Positions 44,240 through 53,788 of a DNA stretch of 64,000 bases are shown here, piece by piece. A model generated the notes under the pieces. It had not been told where the DNA came from and made no database searches. It saw only the letters and a program-made list of their open reading frames with translations. Position 1 is the stretch's first letter; the number at the start of each line of letters is the position of its first letter. The stretch covers positions 405,739 through 469,738 of the forward strand of contig NZ_JAPRAQ010000005.1 in NCBI RefSeq assembly GCF_029989365.1, given 5' to 3'. This DNA comes from Bradyrhizobium sp. Arg816 (GTDB lineage Bacteria > Pseudomonadota > Alphaproteobacteria > Rhizobiales > Xanthobacteraceae). The position numbers and the translations under genes were made by a program.

Positions 44240-44791
44240 CTAGCTGCGGTAGTAGCGCCACATCCGCAGGAAGGTGCGATGGATCATGTCCGGCGGCTGA
44301 TCGAACGGCTCGACATTGATCCGCACCATGTTGGTGTGGCTCATCCGCCAGGGCAGGCGCATCAACCAGCGCCAGAACGGCTGCTTGCGCCAGTCGGCCA
44401 CCAGCGCGCTGGTGAGCGGTGCGTTCAGCACGATCTGGAGTTCATGCACCGTCATGGCGCGCTCGGCGATCTCGACAAGATCGATGCGCTCGATGGCGCG
44501 CCACCGAATCAGGCCGAAGGCCTGGATGAAGATGCCGTATTGGTTCGCGCCGATCGTGGGCCGGCCGGTCTCGAGCAGCGGAATGTTGTAGTAGGTAAAC
44601 CCGGCCGCGAGCGCCGCGAGCGCAAGCCAGTAGAGCGCGCCGGTGAGAAGCGCGGCCGTGCAGAAGATCGCGGCCAGCGCCGCCGTGACGTAGACCGGGA
44701 AATAAGTATCGTCGCGGCCATAAGCGACCGAATAGCCACCGACATGTCCCTCGTCCAAGGCTGCGATCATGGACGTGGAGGCTACGACCAT
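44240..44791 (-). CDS. Hypothetical membrane protein with two helices
   Basis: A protein of up to 183 aa with a two-helix hairpin (VYVTAALAAIFCTAALLTGALYWLALAALAAGFTYY, in two spans) followed by a cytosolic part containing WRAIERIDLVEIAERAMTVHEL, reminiscent of PH-like bacterial membrane proteins. The start is uncertain: ATG at 44791 or at 44770. It is convergent with the DUF6745 gene, 14 bp apart. Function unknown. Confidence 0.65.
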   Translation of the reverse strand: MVVASTSMIAALDEGHVGGYSVAYGRDDTYFPVYVTAALAAIFCTAALLTGALYWLALAALAAGFTYYNIPLLETGRPTIGANQYGIFIQAFGLIRWRAIERIDLVEIAERAMTVHELQIVLNAPLTSALVADWRKQPFWRWLMRLPWRMSHTNMVRINVEPFDQPPDMIHRTFLRMWRYYRS

Positions 44792-44800
44792 CGGCCGCAA

Positions 44801-44827
44801 ATAAAAACGGGGTCGCGAGGGCCCCGT
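44801..44827 (-). terminator. Rho-independent terminator, minus strand
   Basis: On the minus strand, ACGGGG and CCCCGT form a 6-bp stem with a 9-nt loop followed by TTTTAT. It lies upstream of the membrane protein gene, so it would end a transcript coming from the right, where no minus-strand gene is recognised between here and the catalase gene. Confidence 0.6.
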
Positions 44828-45105
44828 CAGTGCTGCAGGTGGCCTAGGGGGTTGTCCTTATGTGCGGCCGCTTGGGAGTCTAGAGCGGACGTCGCGCTGC
44901 CTGGTCGTGATGGGCCGCTTCTGACCCATTGCGGACCTACGGGTCTCGGTCGCAACCGTCCGCTTCCGGAGAGCGGACTCGCCAACCTGTCGAGGGGCAG
45001 GCATGAGCGGGGAGTTACCGCGCGTCCGCCGTGAACGTCACGAAAGTCGCTCATGCGTCAATTTATGCTGCTATGCTGCGATGCTCATGACAGGAGGAGC
45101 CGCTG

Positions 45106-46086
45106 ATGATGAACCGCAAGCTCGTTGCTGTGCTGGTCGCATTTGGCCTGACCTTGCCCGCCGTCACCCGCGCGCAGGACGCGCCGGTCGAGGAGCAGAT
45201 CGTCAACCAAATGAACAAGGTGTTCGGTGTCCACGCCGGATTCCGCGCCAATCACGCAAAGGGCGTCGTGGCCGAGGGGAAGTTCAAGGCCTCTCCAGAA
45301 GCCGCCGGCTTGAGCAAGGCGGTGCTGTTCGGTGGCACTGAGGTTCCGGCGACGGTGCGGTTCTCGGACTCCACGGGAGTGCCGAATCTGCCCGACGGCT
45401 CCGACGACGCTAATCCGCATGGGATGGCGGTGAAGTTTCACCTGCCCGACGGCAGCGACATGGACATCGTTATAAATTCGCTGAAATTCTTTCCCGTCTC
45501 GACCAGCGAGGAGTTTCGCGACCTGCTCGTCGCGATCGCGCAGAGCCCGCCGGACGCGGCCAAGCCGACGAAGTTCGAGCAGTTCGTGGCAAGCCACTCC
45601 ACCATCCCGGCTGCCTTCGCCACGGTCGCTACGCCGGACAGTTTTGCCAACGAGGCCTATTTCGGCATCAATGCGTTCGTGTTCGTCAACAAGGCGGGTG
45701 AGCGACAGGCCGTCCGTTACCAGATGATCCCCGAGAAGGTCGTGCACCTGGACAAGGCGGAGGCCGCGAAGAAGACGCCGGACTTCCTGATGGAGGAGCT
45801 GCCCGCACGATTGAAGCAGGGGCCGGTGACCTTCCGCTTCAAGGCGCAACTCGCTGCCGCCGGTGACTCCACCAAGGATCCATCAAAGCCCTGGCCTGAT
45901 GATCGCAAGCTGGTCGAGCTTGGCGTGCTGACGATCGACAAGGTTGTGACGAATAGTGACGAGGCGCAGAAGAAGCTCCTGTTCCTGCCGGGCCAACTCA
46001 CCGACGGGATCGAGCAGTCCGACGATCCGATGATCGATGTCCGCAACGGCGCCTATGCCATCTCGTTCTCGCGGCGCAATCCCTGA
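45106..46086 (+). CDS. Exported catalase-family peroxidase, SrpA-like
   Basis: A 326-residue heme protein of the catalase superfamily, small-subunit type. An N-terminal signal peptide (LVAVLVAFGLTLPAVTRAQ) targets it to the periplasm. Catalase features are the distal His in FGVHAGFRANHAKGV, VRFSDSTGVPN, NPHGMAVKFHLPDG and the proximal region near YFGINAFVFVN. It is much shorter than full catalases and resembles catalase-related peroxidases, which reduce peroxides with an organic donor rather than dismutating H2O2. The AGGAGG site is 8 bp before the ATG at 45106. Confidence 0.88.
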   Translation: MMNRKLVAVLVAFGLTLPAVTRAQDAPVEEQIVNQMNKVFGVHAGFRANHAKGVVAEGKFKASPEAAGLSKAVLFGGTEVPATVRFSDSTGVPNLPDGSDDANPHGMAVKFHLPDGSDMDIVINSLKFFPVSTSEEFRDLLVAIAQSPPDAAKPTKFEQFVASHSTIPAAFATVATPDSFANEAYFGINAFVFVNKAGERQAVRYQMIPEKVVHLDKAEAAKKTPDFLMEELPARLKQGPVTFRFKAQLAAAGDSTKDPSKPWPDDRKLVELGVLTIDKVVTNSDEAQKKLLFLPGQLTDGIEQSDDPMIDVRNGAYAISFSRRNP

Positions 46087-46491
46087 CGGTCACGGTTAGT
46101 CACCAGGTTATCTCAGAATCCTAAGTTGGTTTGGCCGCGAACACTGAAAACGGCAGGGATTTGGGGGAGGGAATTTGACGGAGTCGGACCTTCGCTACCA
46201 AAAATTCTCACGCACCGGCGTGACAGCAGATGCCGACCTGATCTGGCCGACAGCAGGTTGCCATTGCTGATTTGCTGCAGCGTGCTGCTTACTGTGGAGG
46301 CGGGCACCAAGCGGGAGCCCAGAGGTCCGCTTGCGATCTGAAACCAGACCTGGCGCCGCGGGTTAGCACCGGACCGCTTTTGAGCCGTAGCAGCCGGCGA
46401 CATCGGCGCGGTGCTGACGCGGCAAGATATTTAGACTATCCTTCAATGCTCACCATCGAGGGGGCGGGACAGGGCCCACGAGAGGAAATCG
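46087..46491. other. Intergenic interval before the CBS gene
   Basis: 405 bp without an assigned gene. A short plus-strand stretch around 46172-46270 has protein-like composition (LTESDLRYQKFSRTGV) but no start signal and stops quickly; it may be a gene remnant. GAGAGGAAAT just before 46492 is the ribosome site of the CBS-domain gene. Confidence 0.4.
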
Positions 46492-46935
46492 ATGAGCACA
46501 GTAAAAAATGCTCTGGCTCAGAAGAGTGGCGTCCTGATCCATGTTCGTTCCGGCGACATGGTCATCGAAGCCTTGCGCCAGATGCGCGACAACCGGGTTC
46601 GGTCGGTGCTGGTCATCGACGATGACGTGCTGGTCGGTATCGTGACCCAGGGTGACTGCGCCATCAAAGTGCTGCTGCCCGGGCTCGATGCGAAGCAGAC
46701 GCCGGTGGGCCAAGTGATGACGGGCAACCCCGTGACGGTCAAGCCGGACGATCAGCTAGAGGGCTGCATGGCAATGATGGCTCAGCGCACTTTTCGCCAT
46801 CTGCCAGTGCTGCACGCGGGCAAGGTCGTGGGCGTGATCTCGATCGGAGACGTAGTCAAGAACATCATCCGGGATTTGGAGCACAACGTGGATGACCTGA
46901 TGGGCTACATCATGAAGGACGGCCCCGGGGGCTAA
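46492..46935 (+). CDS. CBS-domain pair protein
   Basis: A 147-residue protein made of two CBS motifs: MVIEALRQMRDNRVRSVLVIDDD with GIVTQGD, and MTGNPVTVKPDD with MAQRTFRHLPVLHAGKVVGVISIGDVV. Stand-alone CBS pairs bind adenosine nucleotides or other ligands and regulate partner proteins. The ATG follows GAGAGGAAATCG. It is monocistronic here; partner unknown. Confidence 0.9.
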   Translation: MSTVKNALAQKSGVLIHVRSGDMVIEALRQMRDNRVRSVLVIDDDVLVGIVTQGDCAIKVLLPGLDAKQTPVGQVMTGNPVTVKPDDQLEGCMAMMAQRTFRHLPVLHAGKVVGVISIGDVVKNIIRDLEHNVDDLMGYIMKDGPGG

Positions 46936-47025
46936 CAAACGAACCGCGCGGTGCCGTCGCCCCCGCGCATGTCTGCTTGTGGCCCATCAGCGAAGTGGCG
47001 ACACCCCTCACTGAGGTCAGCTTAG

Positions 47026-47098
47026 TGGGGCGTAGCGGACGAGATTTGCTCACGCTGAGTTCTTCGCCCTTTAACCCATACCGGAAGTCGGGCTCCAC
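47026..47098 (+). repeat. Diverged interspersed repeat, copy A
   Basis: About 73 bp that align by eye with 56088-56160: shared blocks include TAGCGGA, ATTTGCTC, TGAGTT, TTCGC and CCGGAA in the same order. Both lie in intergenic DNA next to decayed genes. They probably belong to the wider family of GGAC/TCCGC-type repeats seen at 44.9, 48.8, 54.9 and 59.5 kb. Confidence 0.55.
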
Positions 47099-47228
47099 TG
47101 CATCAGATGAGATACCACGGCTCAAAACCCGCCCAACCATTGGCTTACATTTTTTATACCAGCGGCTTATTCTTTGGGTGTGCGAAGATGCCTTTCTGCG
47201 ATGGGAGGCTACGTGAGGGGCTGGCAAC

Positions 47229-48794
47229 TTGCGCTATCGCTTCGAGGAGTTCGCATTTGACACCGACCGGCGCGAACTGCATCGCGGGGCAGAGGTCGTT
47301 TCCATTACACCACAGGTGTTCGATCTGCTCGAATACCTAATCCGAAACAGGGAGCGCGTCGTCAGCAAGGACGATCTCATCTATGCCGTTTGGAATGGGC
47401 GCAGCGTTTCGGATGCAGCACTGTCTACCCGGCTGAATGCCGCTCGTAGCGCAGTCGGCGACACGGGCGAGAAGCAGTGCTTAATCAAAACATTGCCGAG
47501 GAAAGGCTTCCGCTTCGTCGGTGCGGTGCGTGAAGAGGATGGACCTTCTAGCGCCGCCGTCGCCTCGGAAAGTCATGTGGAGTTGTCAAAGCCCGCACTG
47601 GCGCTGCCCGACAAGCCCTCGATTGCGGTATTGCCGTTCCAGAACATGAGCGGCGACCCCGAGCAGGAGTATTTCGCGGACGGGATGGTTGAGGAAATCA
47701 TCACGGCGCTCTCGCGGTTCAAGTGGTTGTTCGTGATCGCTCGCAATTCGAGCTTTACGTTCGAAGGTAAGGCCGTCGATGTAAAGCGGGTCGGACGCGA
47801 GCTTGGGGTGCGCTACGTTCTTGAAGGGTCAGTGCGCAAGGCAGCGGGGAAGGTTCGCATCGCAGGCCAGTTGATTGATGCGGTGACGGGTGCGCACATT
47901 TGGGCGGACAGGTTCGAGCGTGACCTGACGGATGTTTTTGCATTTCAGGACGAAGTGACGGTCGCCGTTGTCTCAGCTATTCAGCCAAAGTTGCTTCAAA
48001 CGGAAATTGAGATAGCGACGCGGCGGCGACCGGAGAACCTCACCGCATATGATTGTTATCTCCGAGCCCTGCAACAGTATTACCTACCGACCCGCGAAGG
48101 GGTGGCTGAGGCGATAAGGCTGGCTCATCGCGCCCTGGAGTTGGACCCTGGGTTTGGCCTTGCCGCGGCTCTGGAAGGTGCCGGCCACGGGCACAACGTC
48201 CTTCTCGGCTACGCCATCGATCCTCAACGCGACCGCAACGAAGCAGTTCGGCTTCTTCGCTTGGCATTGAGCCTCGACGATAACGATCCAGAAACGTTAG
48301 CATGGGCTTGCCTAATCTCGGCGTACCACGTCGGCGACTGTGAAAGCGCGATCGAAATGGCTGACCGGGCGGTCGCGCTCAACTCCAATTCATATTGGGC
48401 ATGGAACTGCAGAGGCAATGTCTATAGAATTGCGGGGCTGTCGGAGGAAGCGATCCGGAGCTTTGAACACGCCCTTCGCGTGAGCCCGGTAGACCCGCGC
48501 CTACACCGAGCGCTTTCTGGGATGGGCGTCGCCTTTATCGAGCTTTGTCGCTTTGACGAGGCAATCGCCGCAGGGAAGAAAGCCCAACGTCAGAGCCCCT
48601 CCTATTCGCCAGCTTACCGCTGTCTCGCATCCGCCTTCGCCCATCTCGGACGCGACGTTGAGGCCCGTGAGGCGGCGGCGCGTCTGCTTGAGATCGATCC
48701 TGCATTTACAATATCTTCGTGGATCGCTCGGGGCGGACAATCAAACGCGAAGCTGATGACTGAGGGCCTTCGGAAAGCGGGGTTGCCCGAATGA
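47229..48794 (+). CDS. Winged-helix/TolB-like/TPR regulator (adenylate-cyclase-associated type)
   Basis: A 521-residue protein. An OmpR-type winged helix occupies residues 1-100 (RFEEFAFDTDRRELHRGAE, LIRNRERVVSKDDLIYAVW, KTLPRKGFRFVG). A TolB-like N-terminal domain follows (SIAVLPFQNMSGDPEQEYFADGMVEEIITALSRF), then TPR repeats to the end (RALELDPGFGLA, RVSPVDPRLHRAL, AARLLEIDPAFT). No cyclase domain is present, so the family role is transcriptional or scaffolding. The start is a TTG at 47229, given by the family N-terminus; the protein would begin MRYRFEEF. The remnant at 39893 appears to derive from a relative. Confidence 0.85.
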   Translation: MRYRFEEFAFDTDRRELHRGAEVVSITPQVFDLLEYLIRNRERVVSKDDLIYAVWNGRSVSDAALSTRLNAARSAVGDTGEKQCLIKTLPRKGFRFVGAVREEDGPSSAAVASESHVELSKPALALPDKPSIAVLPFQNMSGDPEQEYFADGMVEEIITALSRFKWLFVIARNSSFTFEGKAVDVKRVGRELGVRYVLEGSVRKAAGKVRIAGQLIDAVTGAHIWADRFERDLTDVFAFQDEVTVAVVSAIQPKLLQTEIEIATRRRPENLTAYDCYLRALQQYYLPTREGVAEAIRLAHRALELDPGFGLAAALEGAGHGHNVLLGYAIDPQRDRNEAVRLLRLALSLDDNDPETLAWACLISAYHVGDCESAIEMADRAVALNSNSYWAWNCRGNVYRIAGLSEEAIRSFEHALRVSPVDPRLHRALSGMGVAFIELCRFDEAIAAGKKAQRQSPSYSPAYRCLASAFAHLGRDVEAREAAARLLEIDPAFTISSWIARGGQSNAKLMTEGLRKAGLPE

Positions 48795-49120
48795 ACCCGG
48801 TGTGCCGCCTCGTTCCCTGTGGCGGACACGCGGCCCTGTGAACCTCGGCGGCAGCTTGTGGCCCTTAGCGGACTTGATTGACGCTATGGCGGACTTCCGC
48901 TTTGCCGGAGATGGCCGACATTATCGCCAAAGTAGAGACTGCTTCCGTCAGTCCCTCTCCGTCGGCCGGGGAGGCGAGGATCGTGGGTGCACTGTCGCAT
49001 CCACTGTTCAGCAGGCGAGCTGCCGGACACCCTTACGACTGTGCACGAACGAAAAGTGGACGTTTCTGGTGCGGCCGTCGCGGTGCGGGCAACGAAGATC
49101 AAGCAAGATACTGATATTCT
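48795..49120. other. Intergenic interval with degenerate GGAC/TCCGC repeats
   Basis: About 325 bp without a gene. The first 130 bp contain repeated GGCGGAC, GCGGACTT and TCCGC pieces (for example 48831-48905), like the interspersed repeats elsewhere in the window. The right end meets the tRNA fragment at 49121. Confidence 0.45.
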
Positions 49121-49170
49121 TGGTGGGCCCGGCAGGACTCGAACCTGCAACCAGACCGTTATGAGTGGTC
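49121..49170 (-). other. 3' half of a CAT-anticodon tRNA gene, probable att remnant
   Basis: Read on the minus strand: partial stem GACCA, loop CTCATAA, GGTC side, TGGTTG, T-arm GCAGG-TTCGAGT-CCTGC, acceptor strand CGGGCCC, A, CCA. The anticodon would be CAT (tRNA-Met or tRNA-Ile2). No D-arm or 5' acceptor strand exists upstream; that position is occupied by a broken epoxide hydrolase gene. From loop to CCA it is 45 nt, the same extent as the tRNA-Lys fragment at 33565-33609, which supports an origin by site-specific recombination. Confidence 0.75.
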
Positions 49171-50071
49171 GGGCTACTGGCTCGCCAATGCGTCAACCGC
49201 GGCCGCGTCGCCATCATGGCGGCGTAGGCAAAATGCTTGGCGCGAAAATCCTTCACCTGGTCGAAGGCGTGTTGCTCATCGGCCGAGAGACCGGAGGGGG
49301 CCTCACCACTCTGCAGCGCCTTGGTGATCTCCGGCGGAATCGTGCCGCGGAAGTTGGTGTGGATGCCCAGCAGTTCCGGCGGCGCCTGTTCAGCCATCGC
49401 ATTGGAAATGAGGGCACCGATGTCGCCGCCTTGCGCGGCAAGGCGCGCGTAGCCAAGGCGTTTCATCAGCTCGATCCATGCGCGCGCGACGCGGGCAGGG
49501 CCCCGGCCGCTGGTGGCCGGTTTGCCCGAAAACCCGTAGCCGGGAACCGACGGGATCACGACATGGAAAGCGTCCGATGCGCTCGCGCCGTACGCTGTGG
49601 GATTGGTGAGGGGATCGATGATCTTCAACTGCTCGATGATCGAACCGGGCCATCCATGCGTGACGATGAGCGGCAGCGCATTTTCGTATTTCGAACGAAC
49701 GTGAATGAAATAAATGTCCAGCCCATCGATCTCGGTGATGAACTGCGGCAGAGCGTTCAGCTTTGCCTCGATCTTCCGCCAGTCGTAGTCCGTCGCCCAA
49801 TAGCGAGCGAGGTCCTGAAGGGTCGCAAGCTGCACGCCCTGCGATTCATCGGTCACGGTTTCTCGCTCCGGCCACCTCGCCTGCGCAGATCGAGAAGCGC
49901 CTCTTCTGGAACGTTGATCCGGAAGGGGCGGATTTCGTTACCTGTATCCGCCGGCGCCGGGTGCGCGGGAAAAAGACCCGCGGCAGCCGCCGCGGCAATT
50001 CCCATCGTGGCGGAGCGCAAGAGCCGGCGCCGGTCCGAGTTGATGGCTTCCGAAACTGCTTGCACACGCAT
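49171..50071 (-). pseudogene. Broken epoxide hydrolase, Tat-exported type
   Basis: The 5' frame (50071 to about 49880) has a Tat-like leader (SDRRRLLRSATMGIAAAAAAG) and the EHN-type start FRINVPEEALLDLRRR. The next part lies in another frame from about 49880 down: RYWATDYDWRKIEAKLNALPQF, YFIHVRS, the HGWPGS oxyanion motif, PGYGFSGKP and GGDIGALIS with the nucleophilic Asp. The expected IAATRW junction is missing about 11 bases, which causes the frameshift. At the 3' end the homology stops after MMATRPR, where the tRNA fragment begins, so the acidic residue and His of the triad are lost. It is non-functional. Confidence 0.75.
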
Positions 50072-50189
50072 TGGGAAACTCCCTCACTCGTTGAATGGGT
50101 GACGTCGTGGCCTCGGCTCAGGCCGGCTACCTTTCGCTGGCGCCACGCGACCTCGAGAAGAGGCGGCTCTTGGGCGCAAAGCGGACCGG

Positions 50190-50293
50190 GCCGTCCGCGT
50201 GGACGTCATGCTGAGTTCGCGCGGAATCACCTCGTATTGGATGTTTTCAGAGGCTAGGTATTTCTGGAGCGTGGGAGCAATGGGCCATGACAT
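50190..50293 (-). pseudogene. 5' fragment of a YbaK/ProX-type deacylase
   Basis: About 35 codons reading MSWPIAPTLQKYLASENIQYEVIP and SMTSTRTA match the N-terminus of YbaK/EbsC aminoacyl-tRNA deacylases. The frame then loses similarity and runs into Arg/Pro-rich sequence. Only a leftover of the gene is present. Confidence 0.6.
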
Positions 50294-50589
50294 CACCTCC
50301 GGTGCAAAAATGCAAACCATCCACCGTGAAGGCCTTCCCTGCGGACTCTCGCCAATGGGCGGCAGCCTGATTATAGACCCGAGATCGTCGGGATACGAGC
50401 TGTCGGCGGTAGAGTAGGCGAGCGCCGCAAAGGCGCTTCTAGCGCCGGCTGCATCAACCGACCTCGCCACTTTGCGCTGTTCCGCGATCCTGGCGACCCA
50501 GGTTCGAGCACCCGTGCCCCCGCCTTGAGGCGCTATTCCGACCGCGAAATCGAGCGGCGGGCGTCCCTCATTTCCGCTATGATCAAGCC
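50294..50589. other. Intergenic interval before the UPF0182 gene
   Basis: No gene is recognised. A stretch at 50498-50510 reads CCCAGGTTCGAGC as in a tRNA T-arm, but the surrounding bases cannot fold into a tRNA. Confidence 0.4.
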
Positions 50590-53373
50590 ATGACGATCGG
50601 GATCACCGGACCCGAACGGAAGGTACCAAGGCAGAGTGCCGTGGTCGGGCTCACTGTTGCGGCCGCTGTCATTGGGGTTTGCCTGATCCTGCTCTGGCTC
50701 GCGAGCGACCTCCTCGTCGACTGGCTGTGGTTTTCCTCGATCAGTTATCCGCAGGTTTTTTGGACGACAATCGGTGCGAAAACCGTCATCTTTCTTGCGG
50801 TTTGGACCGGAACCGCCATCATCCTTTGGGTGAACGGATGGTTCGCACTGCGCTTTGCCCGACGGCGGTCGACACAGCTTGTCACCGCTTCGGTGTGGAA
50901 CTTCGCGGGCAACGCGCCGCCAGATTTACTTGCGCTTTTACGCGATCGACTGCCGTGGTCCCGGTTGATCGTAGGTGGGGCAGCTTTGCTCGCTCTGCTC
51001 GTCGCCGCCGCAGAAGTCGGCAACTGGGGTGTCTTCCTGCGGTTTGTCTATCAGGTGCCATATGGTGCAGACGATCCGCTCTACAACAAGGACATCGGCT
51101 TCTATCTCTTCTCGCTGCCCGCCTATATCCTCATCAAAAACGGGATGATGCTCGCGCTCGTTCTGAGCGCGCTTTTCGCCGCGGCGATCTACTGGGTGCA
51201 CGGCGATATCGAATACGACCTTCATCGCCGATCAATGTCGTCGATGGCGATTGCCCACGGCTCGGTGCTGCTCGGTCTTTTCTTTGCGGTGAAGGCCTGG
51301 TCCTATGGTCTTGATCGCTATCTGCTGCTCTACGGCGACAACGGTGTAGTCGTCGGCGCAAGCTACACCGATGTCCACGTGAGGCTACCGGCCTTGTGGT
51401 TGATGATCGGACTTTCGGTCATCGCGGCGTTCGCCACGTGGGCAAATTTGCGGGTGCGCACCTACCGGCTTCCTGCCGCCGCGTTCCTGCTTGTCGTGAT
51501 CGGGTCTTTCGTGCTGTCCAGCGTGATTCCCGTGCTGTTCCGGGAGTTCTTCGTCAAACCAAGCGAATTGGAGCTGGAAAGGCCCTACATCGAACGCAAC
51601 ATTGCGCTCACCCGGCAGGCATACAATCTCGATCAGATCGCAGCCAAGCCGTTTGCGGCGGAACAGAAGCTTAGCTTCAAGACGCTCGACGCCAACAAGG
51701 CGACAATCGACAATATCAGGCTGTGGGACTGGCTGCCCTTGTCGGACACCTACGCGCAGCTGCAAGAGATCCGCACTTACTACAAATTCCATGATCTTGA
51801 TGTTGATCGCTACTGGCTCGATGGCTCCTACCAAAGCGTAATGCTCTCGGCTCGCGAATTGCAGCCCTCCCTGCTGCCGCCGAATGCCCAGACATGGGTC
51901 AACCGCCACGTGCTGTTTACTCACGGCAATGGCGCGGTGATGAGCCCGGTCACGCGCAAAAGCACCGAGGGGCTACCGCTGCTCTATTTGCGGGATATCC
52001 CTCCGGTTGCGGATGGAGGCCCCAAAATCCACGAGCCGCGCCTCTACTACGGCGAACGGAGCGACAACTACGTCATCGTCAAGGGGAGCACGCCGGAGTT
52101 CGACTATCCGAAGGGAAAGGACAATGTCTACGCGGCTTATGACGGTACGGGCGGCGTTCCGATAGGAGCGATGGTGTGGAGAGGCCTGTTCGCTTACTAC
52201 TTCAACGACCCGAACCTACTGCTCTCAAGCTACATCACGACCGACAGCCGTATCATGATCCGGCGCAATATCGGGGAAAGAGTACGAACGATCGCCCCGT
52301 TCCTCAGGCTCGATCACGATCCTTATCTGGTCATCAGCAATGGGCGGATGTTCTGGATGCAGGACGCCTACACGGTGAGTTCCTACTTCCCCTCCGCGCA
52401 GCCGGCGCAAGACGAGGATATCAACTACATTCGCAATTCAGTGAAGGTCATCGTGGATGCCTATAACGGGACCGTCGACTTTTACCTGATGGACACCGGC
52501 GATCCGATTGCAGCGACCTATAGGCGCATCTTTCCGAGCCTGTTCAAGCCATTCTCGGCCATGCCTGCGGATATGCAGAGGCACATTCGCTATCCGGAGG
52601 ACCTGTTCCTGATTCAGGCGCAGCTCTATCAGAGCTATCACATGGAGGCGGCTGACGTTTTCTATAACCGCGAGGATCTCTGGCAGTTCCCGCGCCAGCC
52701 GGGCGGCGGCGGCATTGCGACGATGGCCCCATATTACATCATCATGCGACTGCCCGGCGAGCCCCAGGCCGAGTTTTTCCTCATGCTTCCCATGGTGCCA
52801 AGCCGCCGCGACAATATGATCGCGTGGCTCGCCGCGCGTTGCGACGCGCCCGACTACGGCAAGCTGATTGTCTACGAGTTTCCAAAGGAGAAGCTCGTCT
52901 ACGGGCCGTTCCAGATCGAAGCGCGGATCAATCAGAGCACCGATATATCGCAGCAGATCACGCTGTGGAATCAGATGGGCTCGCGGGTGATACGCGGTGC
53001 GAACCTGCTTGTGATCCCGATCGAAAACTCGATCCTCTATGTAACGCCGCTCTATTTGCGAGCGGAGCACGGACACCTGCCGGAGCTGAAACGCGTGATC
53101 GCAGCCTATGGTGAACATGTGGTGATGAAGGAGACGCTCGACGAGGCCTTGTCAGCACTGTTTATCGAGCCTGGCGCGGTGCGGCCGGTCTCGAGCGCGA
53201 AGGAGGAAATGCCTGTCGCACGCCCGTCGGCAAGTCAAGCACGGGAGGCGCTCGACCGCTACAATCATGCCGTTGAACGATTGAAGTCCGGCGACTGGAA
53301 AGGCTTTGGCACGCAGTTCGACGCAATGCGCGAGCTTCTGGAGGAAATGAACCGGCACGCCACGGGCCACTAG
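50590..53373 (+). CDS. UPF0182 family membrane protein
   Basis: A 927-residue integral membrane protein of the UPF0182 (COG1615) family. The N-terminal third has about seven transmembrane helices (for example LTVAAAVIGVCLILLWLA, TVIFLAVWTGTAIILWV and LPAAAFLLVVIGSFVLSSVIP), with the family landmark DWLWFSSISYPQVFW and DIGFYLFSLPAY. The remainder is a large extracytoplasmic domain with LELERPYIERNIALTRQAYNLD, RLWDWLPLSDTYAQLQEIRTYY, YFPSAQPAQDEDINYIRNSVKV and NREDLWQFP. Length is typical for the family. Function is not established. It appears monocistronic. Confidence 0.93.
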   Translation: MTIGITGPERKVPRQSAVVGLTVAAAVIGVCLILLWLASDLLVDWLWFSSISYPQVFWTTIGAKTVIFLAVWTGTAIILWVNGWFALRFARRRSTQLVTASVWNFAGNAPPDLLALLRDRLPWSRLIVGGAALLALLVAAAEVGNWGVFLRFVYQVPYGADDPLYNKDIGFYLFSLPAYILIKNGMMLALVLSALFAAAIYWVHGDIEYDLHRRSMSSMAIAHGSVLLGLFFAVKAWSYGLDRYLLLYGDNGVVVGASYTDVHVRLPALWLMIGLSVIAAFATWANLRVRTYRLPAAAFLLVVIGSFVLSSVIPVLFREFFVKPSELELERPYIERNIALTRQAYNLDQIAAKPFAAEQKLSFKTLDANKATIDNIRLWDWLPLSDTYAQLQEIRTYYKFHDLDVDRYWLDGSYQSVMLSARELQPSLLPPNAQTWVNRHVLFTHGNGAVMSPVTRKSTEGLPLLYLRDIPPVADGGPKIHEPRLYYGERSDNYVIVKGSTPEFDYPKGKDNVYAAYDGTGGVPIGAMVWRGLFAYYFNDPNLLLSSYITTDSRIMIRRNIGERVRTIAPFLRLDHDPYLVISNGRMFWMQDAYTVSSYFPSAQPAQDEDINYIRNSVKVIVDAYNGTVDFYLMDTGDPIAATYRRIFPSLFKPFSAMPADMQRHIRYPEDLFLIQAQLYQSYHMEAADVFYNREDLWQFPRQPGGGGIATMAPYYIIMRLPGEPQAEFFLMLPMVPSRRDNMIAWLAARCDAPDYGKLIVYEFPKEKLVYGPFQIEARINQSTDISQQITLWNQMGSRVIRGANLLVIPIENSILYVTPLYLRAEHGHLPELKRVIAAYGEHVVMKETLDEALSALFIEPGAVRPVSSAKEEMPVARPSASQAREALDRYNHAVERLKSGDWKGFGTQFDAMRELLEEMNRHATGH

Positions 53374-53575
53374 CGTCGCGGCTCCTTTGGCGCTCATTGG
53401 GAACACAGGGGCTGCATAGTTCGGGCTGAGCACGCAACGAAGAGAGGCGTTGAGCTTGATCCGATACAGGCGGTGTTTGCACTCGCGGTACGAATGCCAC
53501 TGAGACGCGAGGAGGACCGCAAGCAGGTCGAGCTGGATCTCCCCTGTGGACCAACCGACAGGCCCACTGTCGCGC

Positions 53576-53788
53576 CTACTGCCGTGGCCACTGACTGAGT
53601 TCATCCTCAGTTACAACACGCTCGAAATTCTCGGTTTTGCTTTTGATGCGGTATCGAATGCGGCCGCCCGCCTCAATCGGGAGGCATGCAACAATAGTGT
53701 AGACGGTCCGTCCGCCATTGTCGGCGCGGCCCTGCGGTCGCTGGGCTTGATGATGAACGTCGTCGTTGATCGAGAAGATGTAGGGCAT
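53576..53788 (-). CDS. Small conserved hypothetical protein
   Basis: A 70-residue soluble protein, MPYIFSINDDVHHQAQRPQG..., with TVYTIVACLPIEAGGRIRYRIKSKTENFERVVTEDEL suggesting a small beta-barrel such as an SH3/KOW-like fold. I recall close relatives in bradyrhizobia without known function. The start at 53788 was preferred over an ATG 66 bp upstream because the extension is Cys/Arg-rich and lacks family character. Confidence 0.65.
   Translation of the reverse strand: MPYIFSINDDVHHQAQRPQGRADNGGRTVYTIVACLPIEAGGRIRYRIKSKTENFERVVTEDELSQWPRQ

Noticed and set aside
50490..50530. tRNA-like piece (CCCAGGTTCGAGC) upstream of the UPF0182 gene
   Set aside because: The T-arm consensus is partly present, but neither an acceptor strand nor an anticodon arm fits.
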